A stretch of 5,240 nt of DNA from Microbacteriaceae bacterium (GTDB taxonomy: Bacteria > Actinomycetota > Actinomycetes > Actinomycetales > Microbacteriaceae), in the NCBI GenBank assembly GCA_009925875.1, contig RFQD01000109.1, forward strand, positions 1 through 5,240, in the 5' to 3' direction. The notes beneath the pieces are model-generated. The model was not told where the DNA came from, did no database searches, and saw nothing but the letters and a program-made list of their open reading frames with translations. Both the position numbers and the translations under genes were made by a program. Shown here piece after piece: positions 1-5,240 of this stretch. Numbering within the stretch: position 1 is the stretch's first letter; the number at the start of each line of letters is the position of its first letter.

Positions 1-844
1 AGTTCCACTCACCGAAAAGTCGCATAAGGGCCGGAACAAGAATCGCTCGGATCAAGGTGGCATCAAGCAGAATCGCAAATGCGACTCCGATTCCCAATAG
101 CTTGATGGTGTAGCCCAGTTGCCCGGCGAACTGGATGTCCAGCTTGGAAATGTGGCGGATGCCCTCGGTGTGGATGGTTTCGGGCCGGACCCAGAAGCCG
201 TGTGCCAACGAGGCCAGGATCCCGATCTTGTGGGCGGCGTCGTGGCCGTCGATGTCCAGAGAGGGCTCGGCCTCGGCATAGCCCAGTTCGGTTGCCACGG
301 CGAGAGCGTCATCGAAGCTGGCGCCCGTGGCATCCATCGCGTCAAGAATGTAGTTCGTCGTGCCGTTGACGATGCCCATCACCCGATCGATGCGATCACC
401 GGCGAGACTGTCTCGCAGCGGGCGAATAATCGGAATCGCACCAGCGACCGCGGCCTCGTAGTAGAGCTGTGCGCCCACCTGTTCGGCAGCTGCGTAAAGT
501 TCGGGGCCGTGATTGGCGAGCAACGCCTTGTTCGCCGTGACCACGTCGGCACCCGAGTTCAACGCCTGCAAGATGTAGGTGCGGGCTGGCTCGAGCCCGC
601 CCATCACCTCGATCACGATGTCCGCACCCAAAATGAGTGACTCGGCATCGGTCGTGAACAACTCTTTCGGGAGGTCAGCCGAGCGAGGCGCACTCACGTC
701 GCGCACGGCAATGCCGACCAGGTCAAGGGTGGCGCCCACCCGCGAGGCAAGCTCATCACGGTGTTCCAACAGGATGCGCGCGACCTGCGCCCCGACCGTG
801 CCACCGCCGAGCAGCGCGACACGGAGCGAACGGTAGTTGATCAT
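1..844 (-). CDS. hom: Homoserine dehydrogenase, N-terminal ~250 residues; runs off left edge and is joined in frame to foreign sequence
   Basis: Reduces aspartate semialdehyde to homoserine with NAD(P)H in the cytoplasm, the branch point to threonine and methionine. The frame is open for 281 codons with no stop. Visible are the nucleotide-binding loop LLGGGTVG (residues 11-18), TANKAL (103-108), AAVAGAIP (131-138), GIVNGTTNYILDAM (157-170) and GYAEAEPSLDIDGHDAAHK (188-206), whose D202 and K206 match the catalytic Asp/Lys region of the family. The match continues through GIRHIS to GYTIKLLGIG (about residue 253). The rest, positions 2 to about 100, does not fit Hom and resembles an MMPL transporter (separate entry). 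The substrate-domain remainder and C-terminal ACT domain of a normal ~430-residue enzyme are absent. The ATG start is preceded by AAGGA six bases upstream, inside the end of lysA, and overlaps the lysA stop as ATGA, so translation is probably coupled. Identity of the N-terminal part is very secure. Confidence 0.93.
   Translation of the reverse strand, partial: MINYRSLRVALLGGGTVGAQVARILLEHRDELASRVGATLDLVGIAVRDVSAPRSADLPKELFTTDAESLILGADIVIEVMGGLEPARTYILQALNSGADVVTANKALLANHGPELYAAAEQVGAQLYYEAAVAGAIPIIRPLRDSLAGDRIDRVMGIVNGTTNYILDAMDATGASFDDALAVATELGYAEAEPSLDIDGHDAAHKIGILASLAHGFWVRPETIHTEGIRHISKLDIQFAGQLGYTIKLLGIGVAFAILLDATLIRAILVPALMRLFGEWN
2..103 (-). other. MMPL/RND-type transporter C-terminal transmembrane fragment, fused in frame to hom
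   Basis: Codons 248-281 of the hom frame read as a hydrophobic helix containing GVAFAILLDATLIR, then AILVPALMRLFGEWN. This is the pattern of the last transmembrane helix of MMPL-family exporters: a G-x-A-x-x-x-L-L-D-A-T-x-x-R core, then L-V-P-A-L-M-x-L-x-G and a Trp-rich end, recognised from memory of the family. Homoserine dehydrogenases have a polar segment after IKLL at this place. Codon use changes here to CTA, TTG, GGA, GCA, TTT, ATT and CTT, and GC over 1-120 is about 51% against about 65% over 121-240. The join lies within codons for IKLLGIGV, a stretch both families could share. I infer a chimeric join; the partner gene's source is unknown. Confidence 0.75.
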
Positions 845-2280
845 GAGTTGTCCTTCGCTGCCGGAATGCCGGCGTCACGGGAGAGGAGGTCGGCTTCGGT
901 TTCGCCGCGAACTATGACGCGGGCGATTCCGTCTCGCACGGCGACCACGGGTGGGCGCGCAAGGTAGTTGTAGTTGCTCGACAGCGAGAAACAGTAGGCG
1001 CCCGTGGCGGGCACGGCGAGCAGATCATCCGGTGCAACATCGCCCGGGAGGTAATCGGCGTTGATGACAATGTCGCCCGATTCACAATGCTTTCCCGCAA
1101 CGCGCACCAGCACGGGATCAGCCTTGGATGAGCGATTCGCGATGCGCACCGAATAGTCAGCGCCGTACAGCGCGGGGCGCGCGTTATCACTCATGCCGCC
1201 ATCGACGCTGACATATTTGCGCAGTGCGCTCGTCGGTCCTGTCCCGTCGCCGTCGACCTCGACCGACACATCTTTCGTGACTCCGACGCGATACAGCGTG
1301 AACCCGCCCGGGCCCACGATGGCACGACCCGGCTCGACCGCGATGAGGGGAACAGGAATCTGTAAGCGCGCACATTCGTTCGCAATGGCCGACATCATGC
1401 TTTCGGCAACCTCGTCAATGTGCGGCGGGCTGTCCGCCGGTGTGTAGGCGATACCAAATCCGCCACCGAGATTGAGCTGTGGCACCGGAGCGATTTCGCT
1501 CAACACCGCGTGAAGCTCGAGAAGGCGCGTGGCCGATTCGGCGAACGCCGCGGTGCCGAATATCTGACTGCCGATGTGACAGTGCAGACCGAGAAAGTCG
1601 AGCGAGTCGTGTGAGCGAATTTGGGCTACGACGCTCGGGGCATCCGCAATCGTGATGCCAAACTTTTGGTCCTCGTGTGCCGTGGCGAGAAACTCGTGGG
1701 TGTGTGCGTGCACGCCGGAATTCACGCGAAGTCGGACGCGCTGCACGACCCCGGCTGCCCGGGCCGCCGCCGCCGCACGCTCCACTTCGATCGGGGCATC
1801 CACAACGATTGTTCCCACACCCACGCGCACCGCACGCTCAATCTCGGCCACCGATTTGTTGTTTCCATGCACGCCGATGAGAGCCGGATCAACGCCGGCT
1901 GCCAGCGCCACGGCGAGTTCTCCCCCACTCGCCACGTCCACCTTCAAACCCGCCTCGACGACCCAGCGCACAATCTCGGTCGACAAGAACGCCTTGCCCG
2001 CGTAATAGACCACCGCGGTGGTGCCGATCCGGGCGGCTTCGAGATCGAAGACCTCGCGCACCCGCGCAGCTTGGTCACGCACAAATTGCTCGTCGATGAC
2101 ATACAGCGGCGTGCCAAATCGCTCGGCCAGCTCGCTCGCGCTGACACCCGCGACAACGAGTTCACCCCGGTCATCGCGTGCCACACCCGTGCTCCACAAA
2201 CCGGCAACGAGTTCGTTCGCATCGTTCGGCGCCGTCAACCACGCCGGGGCGAGCGGGTTTTGGATGCGTGGGGCAGACAC
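841..2280 (-). CDS. lysA: Diaminopimelate decarboxylase
   Basis: PLP-dependent cytoplasmic enzyme that decarboxylates meso-diaminopimelate to L-lysine, the last step of lysine synthesis. It is a fold-type III decarboxylase with an alanine-racemase-like barrel followed by a C-terminal beta domain. Visible are the PLP lysine in VVYYAGKAFLS (K96), HCHIGSQI (233-240), the phosphate-binding LGGGFG (271-276), EPGRAIVGPGG (316-326), DGGMSDNARPALYG (360-373), CESGD (399-403, catalytic Cys and substrate-binding Glu from the partner subunit) and SNYNYLARP (435-443). At 479 residues it is complete and slightly longer than the corynebacterial form because of an N-terminal stretch. The start is GTG, supported by GAAAGG eight bases upstream and by an in-frame stop (2293-2295) just before it. 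The TGA stop overlaps the hom ATG. It is the middle gene of argS-lysA-hom. Confidence 0.97.
   Translation of the reverse strand: MSAPRIQNPLAPAWLTAPNDANELVAGLWSTGVARDDRGELVVAGVSASELAERFGTPLYVIDEQFVRDQAARVREVFDLEAARIGTTAVVYYAGKAFLSTEIVRWVVEAGLKVDVASGGELAVALAAGVDPALIGVHGNNKSVAEIERAVRVGVGTIVVDAPIEVERAAAAARAAGVVQRVRLRVNSGVHAHTHEFLATAHEDQKFGITIADAPSVVAQIRSHDSLDFLGLHCHIGSQIFGTAAFAESATRLLELHAVLSEIAPVPQLNLGGGFGIAYTPADSPPHIDEVAESMMSAIANECARLQIPVPLIAVEPGRAIVGPGGFTLYRVGVTKDVSVEVDGDGTGPTSALRKYVSVDGGMSDNARPALYGADYSVRIANRSSKADPVLVRVAGKHCESGDIVINADYLPGDVAPDDLLAVPATGAYCFSLSSNYNYLARPPVVAVRDGIARVIVRGETEADLLSRDAGIPAAKDNS
851..855 (-). promoter_or_regulatory. Ribosome binding site of hom inside lysA
   Basis: AAGGA on the minus strand, six bases before the hom ATG (844-842), lies within the last codons of lysA. 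Together with the ATGA stop/start overlap it indicates coupled translation of lysA and hom from one transcript. Confidence 0.7.
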
Positions 2281-2427
2281 GAACGGAACCTTTCACGATC
2301 GACCACCGAAGAAGGTGCTCGAGTCGACGCGGGAATTGAAGGAAAGTCGCTCTGGCGAGCGGACCCGGCTTGGTCCCTGAAGCCTGACGACGTCTGCCGC
2401 TGGACGCGACATCGAAGTAGAAAAAGT
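2281..2427 (-). other. argS-lysA intergenic region with arginine-rich small ORF and two weak hairpins
   Basis: This 147-bp gap is long for an otherwise tightly packed operon. It holds an open frame at 2412-2293 (ATG to TGA, 39 codons) with seven arginines, in the same frame as lysA and ending on the lysA ribosome binding site. No Shine-Dalgarno sequence precedes its ATG. Two neighbouring inverted repeats with 5-bp stems lie inside it, at 2348-2361 (cgctc/gagcg) and 2361-2376 (ggacc/ggtcc). Neither is followed by a clear T-run, so I do not call a terminator. A TAGACT hexamer at 2430-2425 fits TANNNT but has no convincing -35. In corynebacteria argS-lysA expression is known to respond to arginine and lysine; a leader role here is speculation. 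Confidence 0.3.
2289..2294 (-). promoter_or_regulatory. Ribosome binding site of lysA
   Basis: GAAAGG on the minus strand lies eight bases before the GTG at 2280-2278 and fixes that start. The TGA of the small upstream ORF (2295-2293) overlaps it. Confidence 0.7.
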
Positions 2428-4098
2428 CTACATTCGCTCCGGCGCCGAGACACCCGCGAGAGTGAGACCATTTCGCAAGACGTGCCCCGTCGCAACATTG
2501 AGCCACAACCGTGTGCGGTGCAGATCGGTCACCGGCTCGTCGCCCTGCGGGATGACCCGGCAGTTGTCATACCAGCGGTGATACAGGCCGGCAACTTCTT
2601 CGATGAACCGGGCCACTCGGTGGGGCTCGCGTAGCGTGGCTGACTGAGCGACGATGCGCGGAAACTCCTGGAGCACGCCCAGCAGAGCCGACTCGGTTTC
2701 GTGGTCGAGGAGTTCGGGTGCGAATCCATCGTCCATCGCCACACCCACCGATTCGGCGTTGCGCGCGACGGCGCACGTGCGTGCATGGGCATACTGCACG
2801 TAAAAAACAGGGTTGTCATTGGTGCGCTTGGCCAGCACATCGAGATCAATCTCGAGGTGAGAATCAATCGGCGAACGCACGAGTGCATATCGACCCGCGT
2901 CGTTACCGACCGCCTCCACGAGGTCTTCCAGAGTGACGATTGTTCCGGCGCGCTTGCTCATGCGCAGTGGTTGTCCGTCGCGAACGAGAAAGACCATCTG
3001 ACCAATCATGATTTCGAGGTTCTCCCCGGGCACGTCGCCAAAGGCTGCACACATTGCCATCATGCGGCCGAGATAGCCGTGGTGGTCCGCCCCGAGCATG
3101 ATGATGCAGCGATCGAACCCGCGTTCACGCTTGTCGAGGAAGTAGGCCAGGTCGCCGGCGAAGTAAGCGGCGCGACCGTCACTCGTGAAAATGACGCGGT
3201 CCTTGTCGTCACCGAAGTCGGTTGTGCGCAGCCACGTGGCGCCGTCGAGTTCAAAAATGTGGCCGAGGTCGCGCAGCTTTTCGACGGCACGTTCCACGGC
3301 GCGCGTCTCATGCAGCGAATCCTCGTGAAAAAACACGTCGAAATCGACACCGAAACCGTGGAGGCTCGCCTTGATTTCGCCGAACATCAGTTCGACGCCC
3401 ATCGAGCGAAACACCTCCTGGCATTCGGCGTCGGGAAGGTCATCGATGCTCGGGCCGTAAGCGGCAGCAACACGCATGGCGATGTCGAGGATGTACGCGC
3501 CACCGTAACCGTCTTCGGGAGCGGGCTCGCCACGATGAGCCGCGATGAGGCTCCGGGCGAAGCGATCGATCTGCGCGCCGTGATCGTTGAAGTAGTACTC
3601 GCGAGTGACCTCGGCGCCGGCGGCCTGCAGAACCCGGGCGAGTGAATCGCCCACGGCGGCCCACCGAGTGCCACCCATGTGAATCGGGCCCGTGGGGTTC
3701 GCCGAGACAAACTCGAGGTTCATCTTCATGCCACGCAACAGAGAGCCGTGTCCGTAGGTCGCACCCGCCTGCACGATGGTTCGTGCGAGTTCACCGGCCG
3801 CCGCCGCCTCGAGTCGCACATTGATAAAGCCCGGTCCGGCAACGTCCACCGCCGCGATGCCATTGACATCGGTCAGATTTTTTGCCAGTTCCGTCGCCAA
3901 ATCCCGCGGGCTCAAGCCCATCGGTTTAGAGACTTTGAGGGCAACACTCGTCGCCCAGTCGCCATGATCGCGATTCTTGGGACGTTCCCAGACCACGTCC
4001 GCGGCCGTCAGCTCCGAGACGTGCTCGGGCGTCGAGTGTGCTCGAGCCACCTCGAGAATTCGCTCGAACAGCAGGCGGGAGAGGTCGTCAGGCGTCAC
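2428..4098 (-). CDS. argS: Arginyl-tRNA synthetase
   Basis: Class I aminoacyl-tRNA synthetase that charges tRNA-Arg with arginine using ATP, in the cytoplasm. Counting from the GTG start (556 residues, the usual family length), it has an N-terminal tRNA D-loop-binding domain (about 1-107) and then the catalytic Rossmann core. The core carries [14 protein letters not shown] (130-143, HMGG being the HIGH signature), [14 protein letters not shown] (168-181), [15 protein letters not shown] (332-346) and [16 protein letters not shown] (378-393, the MSKR form of KMSKS). The helical DALR anticodon-binding domain starts near [12 protein letters not shown] (429-440) and ends in the typical GVSAPERM. 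I prefer the GTG at 4098-4096 (VTPDDLS) because a TACACT -10 box lies eight bases upstream, which fits a leaderless transcript. A TTG at 4107-4105 would add three residues but overlaps that box and has no ribosome binding site. It is the first gene of argS-lysA-hom. Confidence 0.97.
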   Translation of the reverse strand: MTPDDLSRLLFERILEVARAHSTPEHVSELTAADVVWERPKNRDHGDWATSVALKVSKPMGLSPRDLATELAKNLTDVNGIAAVDVAGPGFINVRLEAAAAGELARTIVQAGATYGHGSLLRGMKMNLEFVSANPTGPIHMGGTRWAAVGDSLARVLQAAGAEVTREYYFNDHGAQIDRFARSLIAAHRGEPAPEDGYGGAYILDIAMRVAAAYGPSIDDLPDAECQEVFRSMGVELMFGEIKASLHGFGVDFDVFFHEDSLHETRAVERAVEKLRDLGHIFELDGATWLRTTDFGDDKDRVIFTSDGRAAYFAGDLAYFLDKRERGFDRCIIMLGADHHGYLGRMMAMCAAFGDVPGENLEIMIGQMVFLVRDGQPLRMSKRAGTIVTLEDLVEAVGNDAGRYALVRSPIDSHLEIDLDVLAKRTNDNPVFYVQYAHARTCAVARNAESVGVAMDDGFAPELLDHETESALLGVLQEFPRIVAQSATLREPHRVARFIEEVAGLYHRWYDNCRVIPQGDEPVTDLHRTRLWLNVATGHVLRNGLTLAGVSAPERM

Positions 4099-4106
4099 AA
4101 CACTCA

Positions 4107-4112
4107 AGTGTA
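4107..4112 (-). promoter_or_regulatory. Probable argS -10 box (leaderless promoter)
   Basis: TACACT on the minus strand matches the actinobacterial TANNNT -10 consensus. Eight bases separate it from the GTG at 4098, so transcription would start at or within a couple of bases of the start codon. No good -35 is visible at 16-18 bp. It would drive argS and, by read-through, lysA and hom. Confidence 0.5.
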
Positions 4113-4163
4113 CGTGTGTGAACTCTCACGGCTCGTCGTCAGCCTCGACAGAAAAAGGCTTCC

Positions 4164-4169
4164 TAAACT
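4164..4169 (+). promoter_or_regulatory. Probable -10 box of the lipoprotein gene (leaderless promoter)
   Basis: TAAACT matches TANNNT and ends six bases before the ATG at 4176, placing the transcript start on the start codon. There is no ribosome binding site at normal distance; AAAAAGG at 4152-4158 is about 17 bases away. A TCGACA at 4145-4150 resembles a -35 but its 13-bp spacing is too short to trust. Confidence 0.55.
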
Positions 4170-4175
4170 GACCGC

Positions 4176-4805
4176 ATGAGAACTCCGCGCTCAGCAGGCT
4201 CCATCATCGTTGTCGCCACGTTTGTTGTTGGGGGTGCGCTCGCCCTGACGGGGTGCAGTGCGCTCGACGTCTGGAACGGACCCGCTCCCACGGCAACCGC
4301 GATGAGCACCGCCGCCGCCGAATCATCACAGACGCCCACACCGCAACTTCCCTCGTCAACGCCCACCGCCGTTCCGGCCCAGTTTCTCCCCGTTGGGCTT
4401 GGGTGCGCACAGCTACTACCCGATTCGTTCGTCTTTGAAATCAGCCCCAACTTCGCCCGACAAGACGACTTCACGCCCGACAGCGGTTCGACATCGGGCT
4501 TCATCGCAGCGAATCAGGGAGTTGCCTGCCGAATCATGAGTCTTTCCGGCGGGGACCACATTGACGTCGCTGTGGCCAGCATGGATGCGAAAGGCATGAC
4601 CGAGTTGAGCGACAAATTCTCGTCAACGCAGTCTCGCATCAATGACTTCGGTGGGAACGTGCAAGGCTTCTTCACCAACGCCGGAGGAGTGGGTGAAACG
4701 AATGCGTTGTCGAGCAAGTACTGGGTCGTCGTTTCCTCACCCCTGTTTACGCAATCACAGGATGCCGTACCCATCGTCGAACAGGTGCTCTCAGCTCTCG
4801 GCTGA
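4176..4805 (+). CDS. Secreted lipoprotein of unknown function
   Basis: The 209-residue protein has a clear lipoprotein signal peptide: basic start MRTPR, hydrophobic stretch SIIVVATFVVGGALA (8-22) and lipobox LTGC with the lipidated Cys at 27. It should be diacylated, cut by signal peptidase II and anchored on the outer face of the membrane. Residues about 35-70 form a Thr/Ser/Pro/Ala-rich linker with repeated TPT/STPT, a likely cell-wall spacer. Residues about 71-209 look like one compact alpha/beta domain. C77 (GLGCAQLLP) and C118 (GVACRIM) are the only other cysteines and could form a disulphide. I do not recognise the family; the cysteine layout and strand pattern loosely recall small actinobacterial lipoproteins such as those with DUF3558, but this is weak. 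No catalytic motif is visible. The start is ATG with a probable leaderless promoter. It diverges from argS, and nothing in the context reveals its role. Confidence 0.9.
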   Translation: MRTPRSAGSIIVVATFVVGGALALTGCSALDVWNGPAPTATAMSTAAAESSQTPTPQLPSSTPTAVPAQFLPVGLGCAQLLPDSFVFEISPNFARQDDFTPDSGSTSGFIAANQGVACRIMSLSGGDHIDVAVASMDAKGMTELSDKFSSTQSRINDFGGNVQGFFTNAGGVGETNALSSKYWVVVSSPLFTQSQDAVPIVEQVLSALG

Positions 4806-4849
4806 GCGAGGTTACGCCAGCGCAGTCGGGAACCCCACGCGCATCCTGC

Positions 4850-4855
4850 TACCCT
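4850..4855 (+). promoter_or_regulatory. Possible -10 box of the tRNA-Arg gene
   Basis: TACCCT fits TANNNT and is preceded by TGC. It lies 15 bases before the mature tRNA 5' end, giving a short precursor leader for RNase P removal. TCGGGA at 4826-4831, 18 bp upstream, is a weak -35 candidate. The spacer 4806-4870 after the lipoprotein stop holds no other clear signal. Confidence 0.45.
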
Positions 4856-4870
4856 CGTAACGGCACCCCT

Positions 4871-4943
4871 GCCCTCGTAGCTCAGGGGATAGAGCGCTGG
4901 TTTCCGGTACCAAAGGTCGGAGGTTCGAATCCTCTCGAGGGCA
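4871..4943 (+). tRNA. tRNA-Arg, anticodon CCG
   Basis: It folds by hand into a full cloverleaf. The 7-bp acceptor stem GCCCTCG/CGAGGGC is perfect and the discriminator is A4943. The D stem is GCTC/GAGC with loop AGGGGATA. The anticodon stem CTGGT/ACCAA has loop TTCCGGT and anticodon CCG at 4904-4906, reading CGG arginine codons. The variable loop is AGGTC and the T arm GGAGG-TTCGAAT-CCTCT. The outermost anticodon-stem pair is a C-A mismatch (4897 with 4913). CCA is not encoded (the next bases are CGT), so it must be added enzymatically, as is usual in Actinobacteria. Its synthetase gene, argS, lies about 770 bases away on the other strand. Confidence 0.96.
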
Positions 4944-4944
4944 C

Positions 4945-4950
4945 GTTTTT
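4945..4950 (+). terminator. Short T-run after tRNA-Arg, weak terminator candidate
   Basis: GTTTTT follows the tRNA 3' end by one base. There is no hairpin of its own; only the tRNA acceptor/T arm precedes it. It may stop part of the transcription, but it lies 14 bases before the next start codon, so read-through into the glycosyltransferase gene is equally possible. Confidence 0.25.
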
Positions 4951-4954
4951 GGAA

Positions 4955-4961
4955 GAGGTGA
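4955..4961 (+). promoter_or_regulatory. Ribosome binding site of the glycosyltransferase gene
   Basis: GAGGTGA is a strong Shine-Dalgarno match with six bases between its GAGG core and the ATG at 4965, and it decides that start. The GTG at 4958-4960 is out of frame. Confidence 0.75.
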
Positions 4962-4964
4962 ACG

Positions 4965-5240
4965 ATGGATTTTCCTAACATCGCCATCGTCACCGTCTCG
5001 TACAACTCGAGTTCGCAACTGGACGCGTTCCTCTCCTCGGTGCGCGAGACCTGCGGTCGCTCCCCCCGCGTCATCGTCGCCGACAATGCCTCGCGTGATG
5101 TGGCGACAACACGCGAGATTGCCCGACGTTTTCACTCGGACGTGCATCCCTTGCCCGCCAATGTCGGCTACGGGCAGGCGATTAATGCCGTCGTCGCTGA
5201 TCTGCCGGAGTCGTTCGAGGCTGTGCTGATTGCGAATCCC
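4965..5240 (+). CDS. Family 2 glycosyltransferase (rhamnosyltransferase-like), N-terminal part; runs off right edge
   Basis: The first 92 codons of a GT-A-fold glycosyltransferase are present, open to the right edge. Visible are the opening strand and nucleotide-binding start IAIVTVSYNSS (6-16), a helix with LDAFLSSV (19-26), VIVADNASRD (36-45) where D40 corresponds to the nucleotide-sugar-binding Asp of GT2 enzymes, NVGYGQAINA (66-75) and VLIANP (87-92). The last leads into the metal-binding motif, usually NPD or NPDV in this subgroup, just beyond the window. The pattern SYNS..DNAS..N.GYG.A.N..L..NPD is typical of WbbL/rhamnosyltransferase-like enzymes that add sugars to cell-wall or surface polysaccharides on the inner face of the membrane. 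The acceptor and sugar cannot be told from this part. The gene starts 21 nt after tRNA-Arg with its own strong ribosome binding site and no visible promoter in between. Confidence 0.88.
   Translation, partial: MDFPNIAIVTVSYNSSSQLDAFLSSVRETCGRSPRVIVADNASRDVATTREIARRFHSDVHPLPANVGYGQAINAVVADLPESFEAVLIANP

Noticed and set aside
119..640. Plus-strand open frame (173 codons) opposite hom
   Set aside because: The minus strand here encodes clear homoserine dehydrogenase motifs, and this frame is their complement.
2348..2376. Two inverted repeats considered as an argS terminator
   Set aside because: Stems are only 5 bp, share a base, and have no following T-run on the minus strand; chance repeats are likely at this GC.
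2425..2430. TAGACT considered as a separate lysA promoter
   Set aside because: No -35 element is visible, it lies about 145 bases from the lysA start, and one TANNNT hexamer is expected by chance.
1621..2634. Long plus-strand open frame (337 codons) opposite lysA and the end of argS
   Set aside because: It lies antisense to lysA, whose motifs are unmistakable, and crosses a gene boundary; its Arg/His-rich composition is typical of antisense frames in GC-rich coding DNA.
2701..3645. Long plus-strand open frame (314 codons) opposite argS
   Set aside because: It is a shadow of argS: no recognisable domain, no ribosome binding site, and its composition mirrors argS codons.
4871..4943. tRNA gene considered as an attachment site of an integrated element
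   Set aside because: No integrase and no duplicated tRNA 3' end are visible, and the downstream gene is an ordinary glycosyltransferase.
4514..5086. Minus-strand open frame across the lipoprotein, tRNA and glycosyltransferase genes
   Set aside because: It reads through a tRNA gene and opposes two supported coding regions.

Overview
The window looks like a piece of a moderately high-GC actinobacterium, probably a Microbacteriaceae-type organism. The signs are: GC of roughly 60% or more over most of the window by eye; the gene order argS-lysA-hom, which is classical in Actinobacteria; an actinobacterial-type ArgS; TANNNT -10 boxes directly in front of start codons (leaderless transcripts); and a tRNA without an encoded CCA. 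This is inferred from content, not from a database search.

Layout. On the minus strand, read right to left, lie argS (arginyl-tRNA synthetase), a 147-bp gap, lysA (diaminopimelate decarboxylase) and hom (homoserine dehydrogenase). hom overlaps lysA by 4 bp (ATGA) and runs off the left edge. Together they link lysine synthesis, the entry to threonine/methionine synthesis, and arginyl-tRNA charging. On the plus strand a divergent gene for a small secreted lipoprotein of unknown function shares a 77-bp promoter region with argS. It is followed by a tRNA-Arg(CCG) gene and, only 21 nt later, the first 92 codons of a family-2 glycosyltransferase that runs off the right edge.

The most notable point is at the left edge. 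The hom frame stays open to base 2, but its last ~30 codons are not homoserine dehydrogenase. After the conserved ...GYTIKLLGIG stretch the protein continues as what I read as the C-terminal transmembrane segment of an MMPL/RND-type transporter, and GC drops from about 65% to about 51% at the same place. This is either a chimeric assembly join at a short shared sequence or a real rearrangement that truncates hom. An assembly artefact is more likely.

Other points are two probable leaderless promoters facing away from each other, an arginine-rich 39-codon ORF ending on the lysA ribosome binding site, and the close tRNA-glycosyltransferase spacing. I do not see a new multi-gene system; apart from the left-edge join this is ordinary core-genome sequence.
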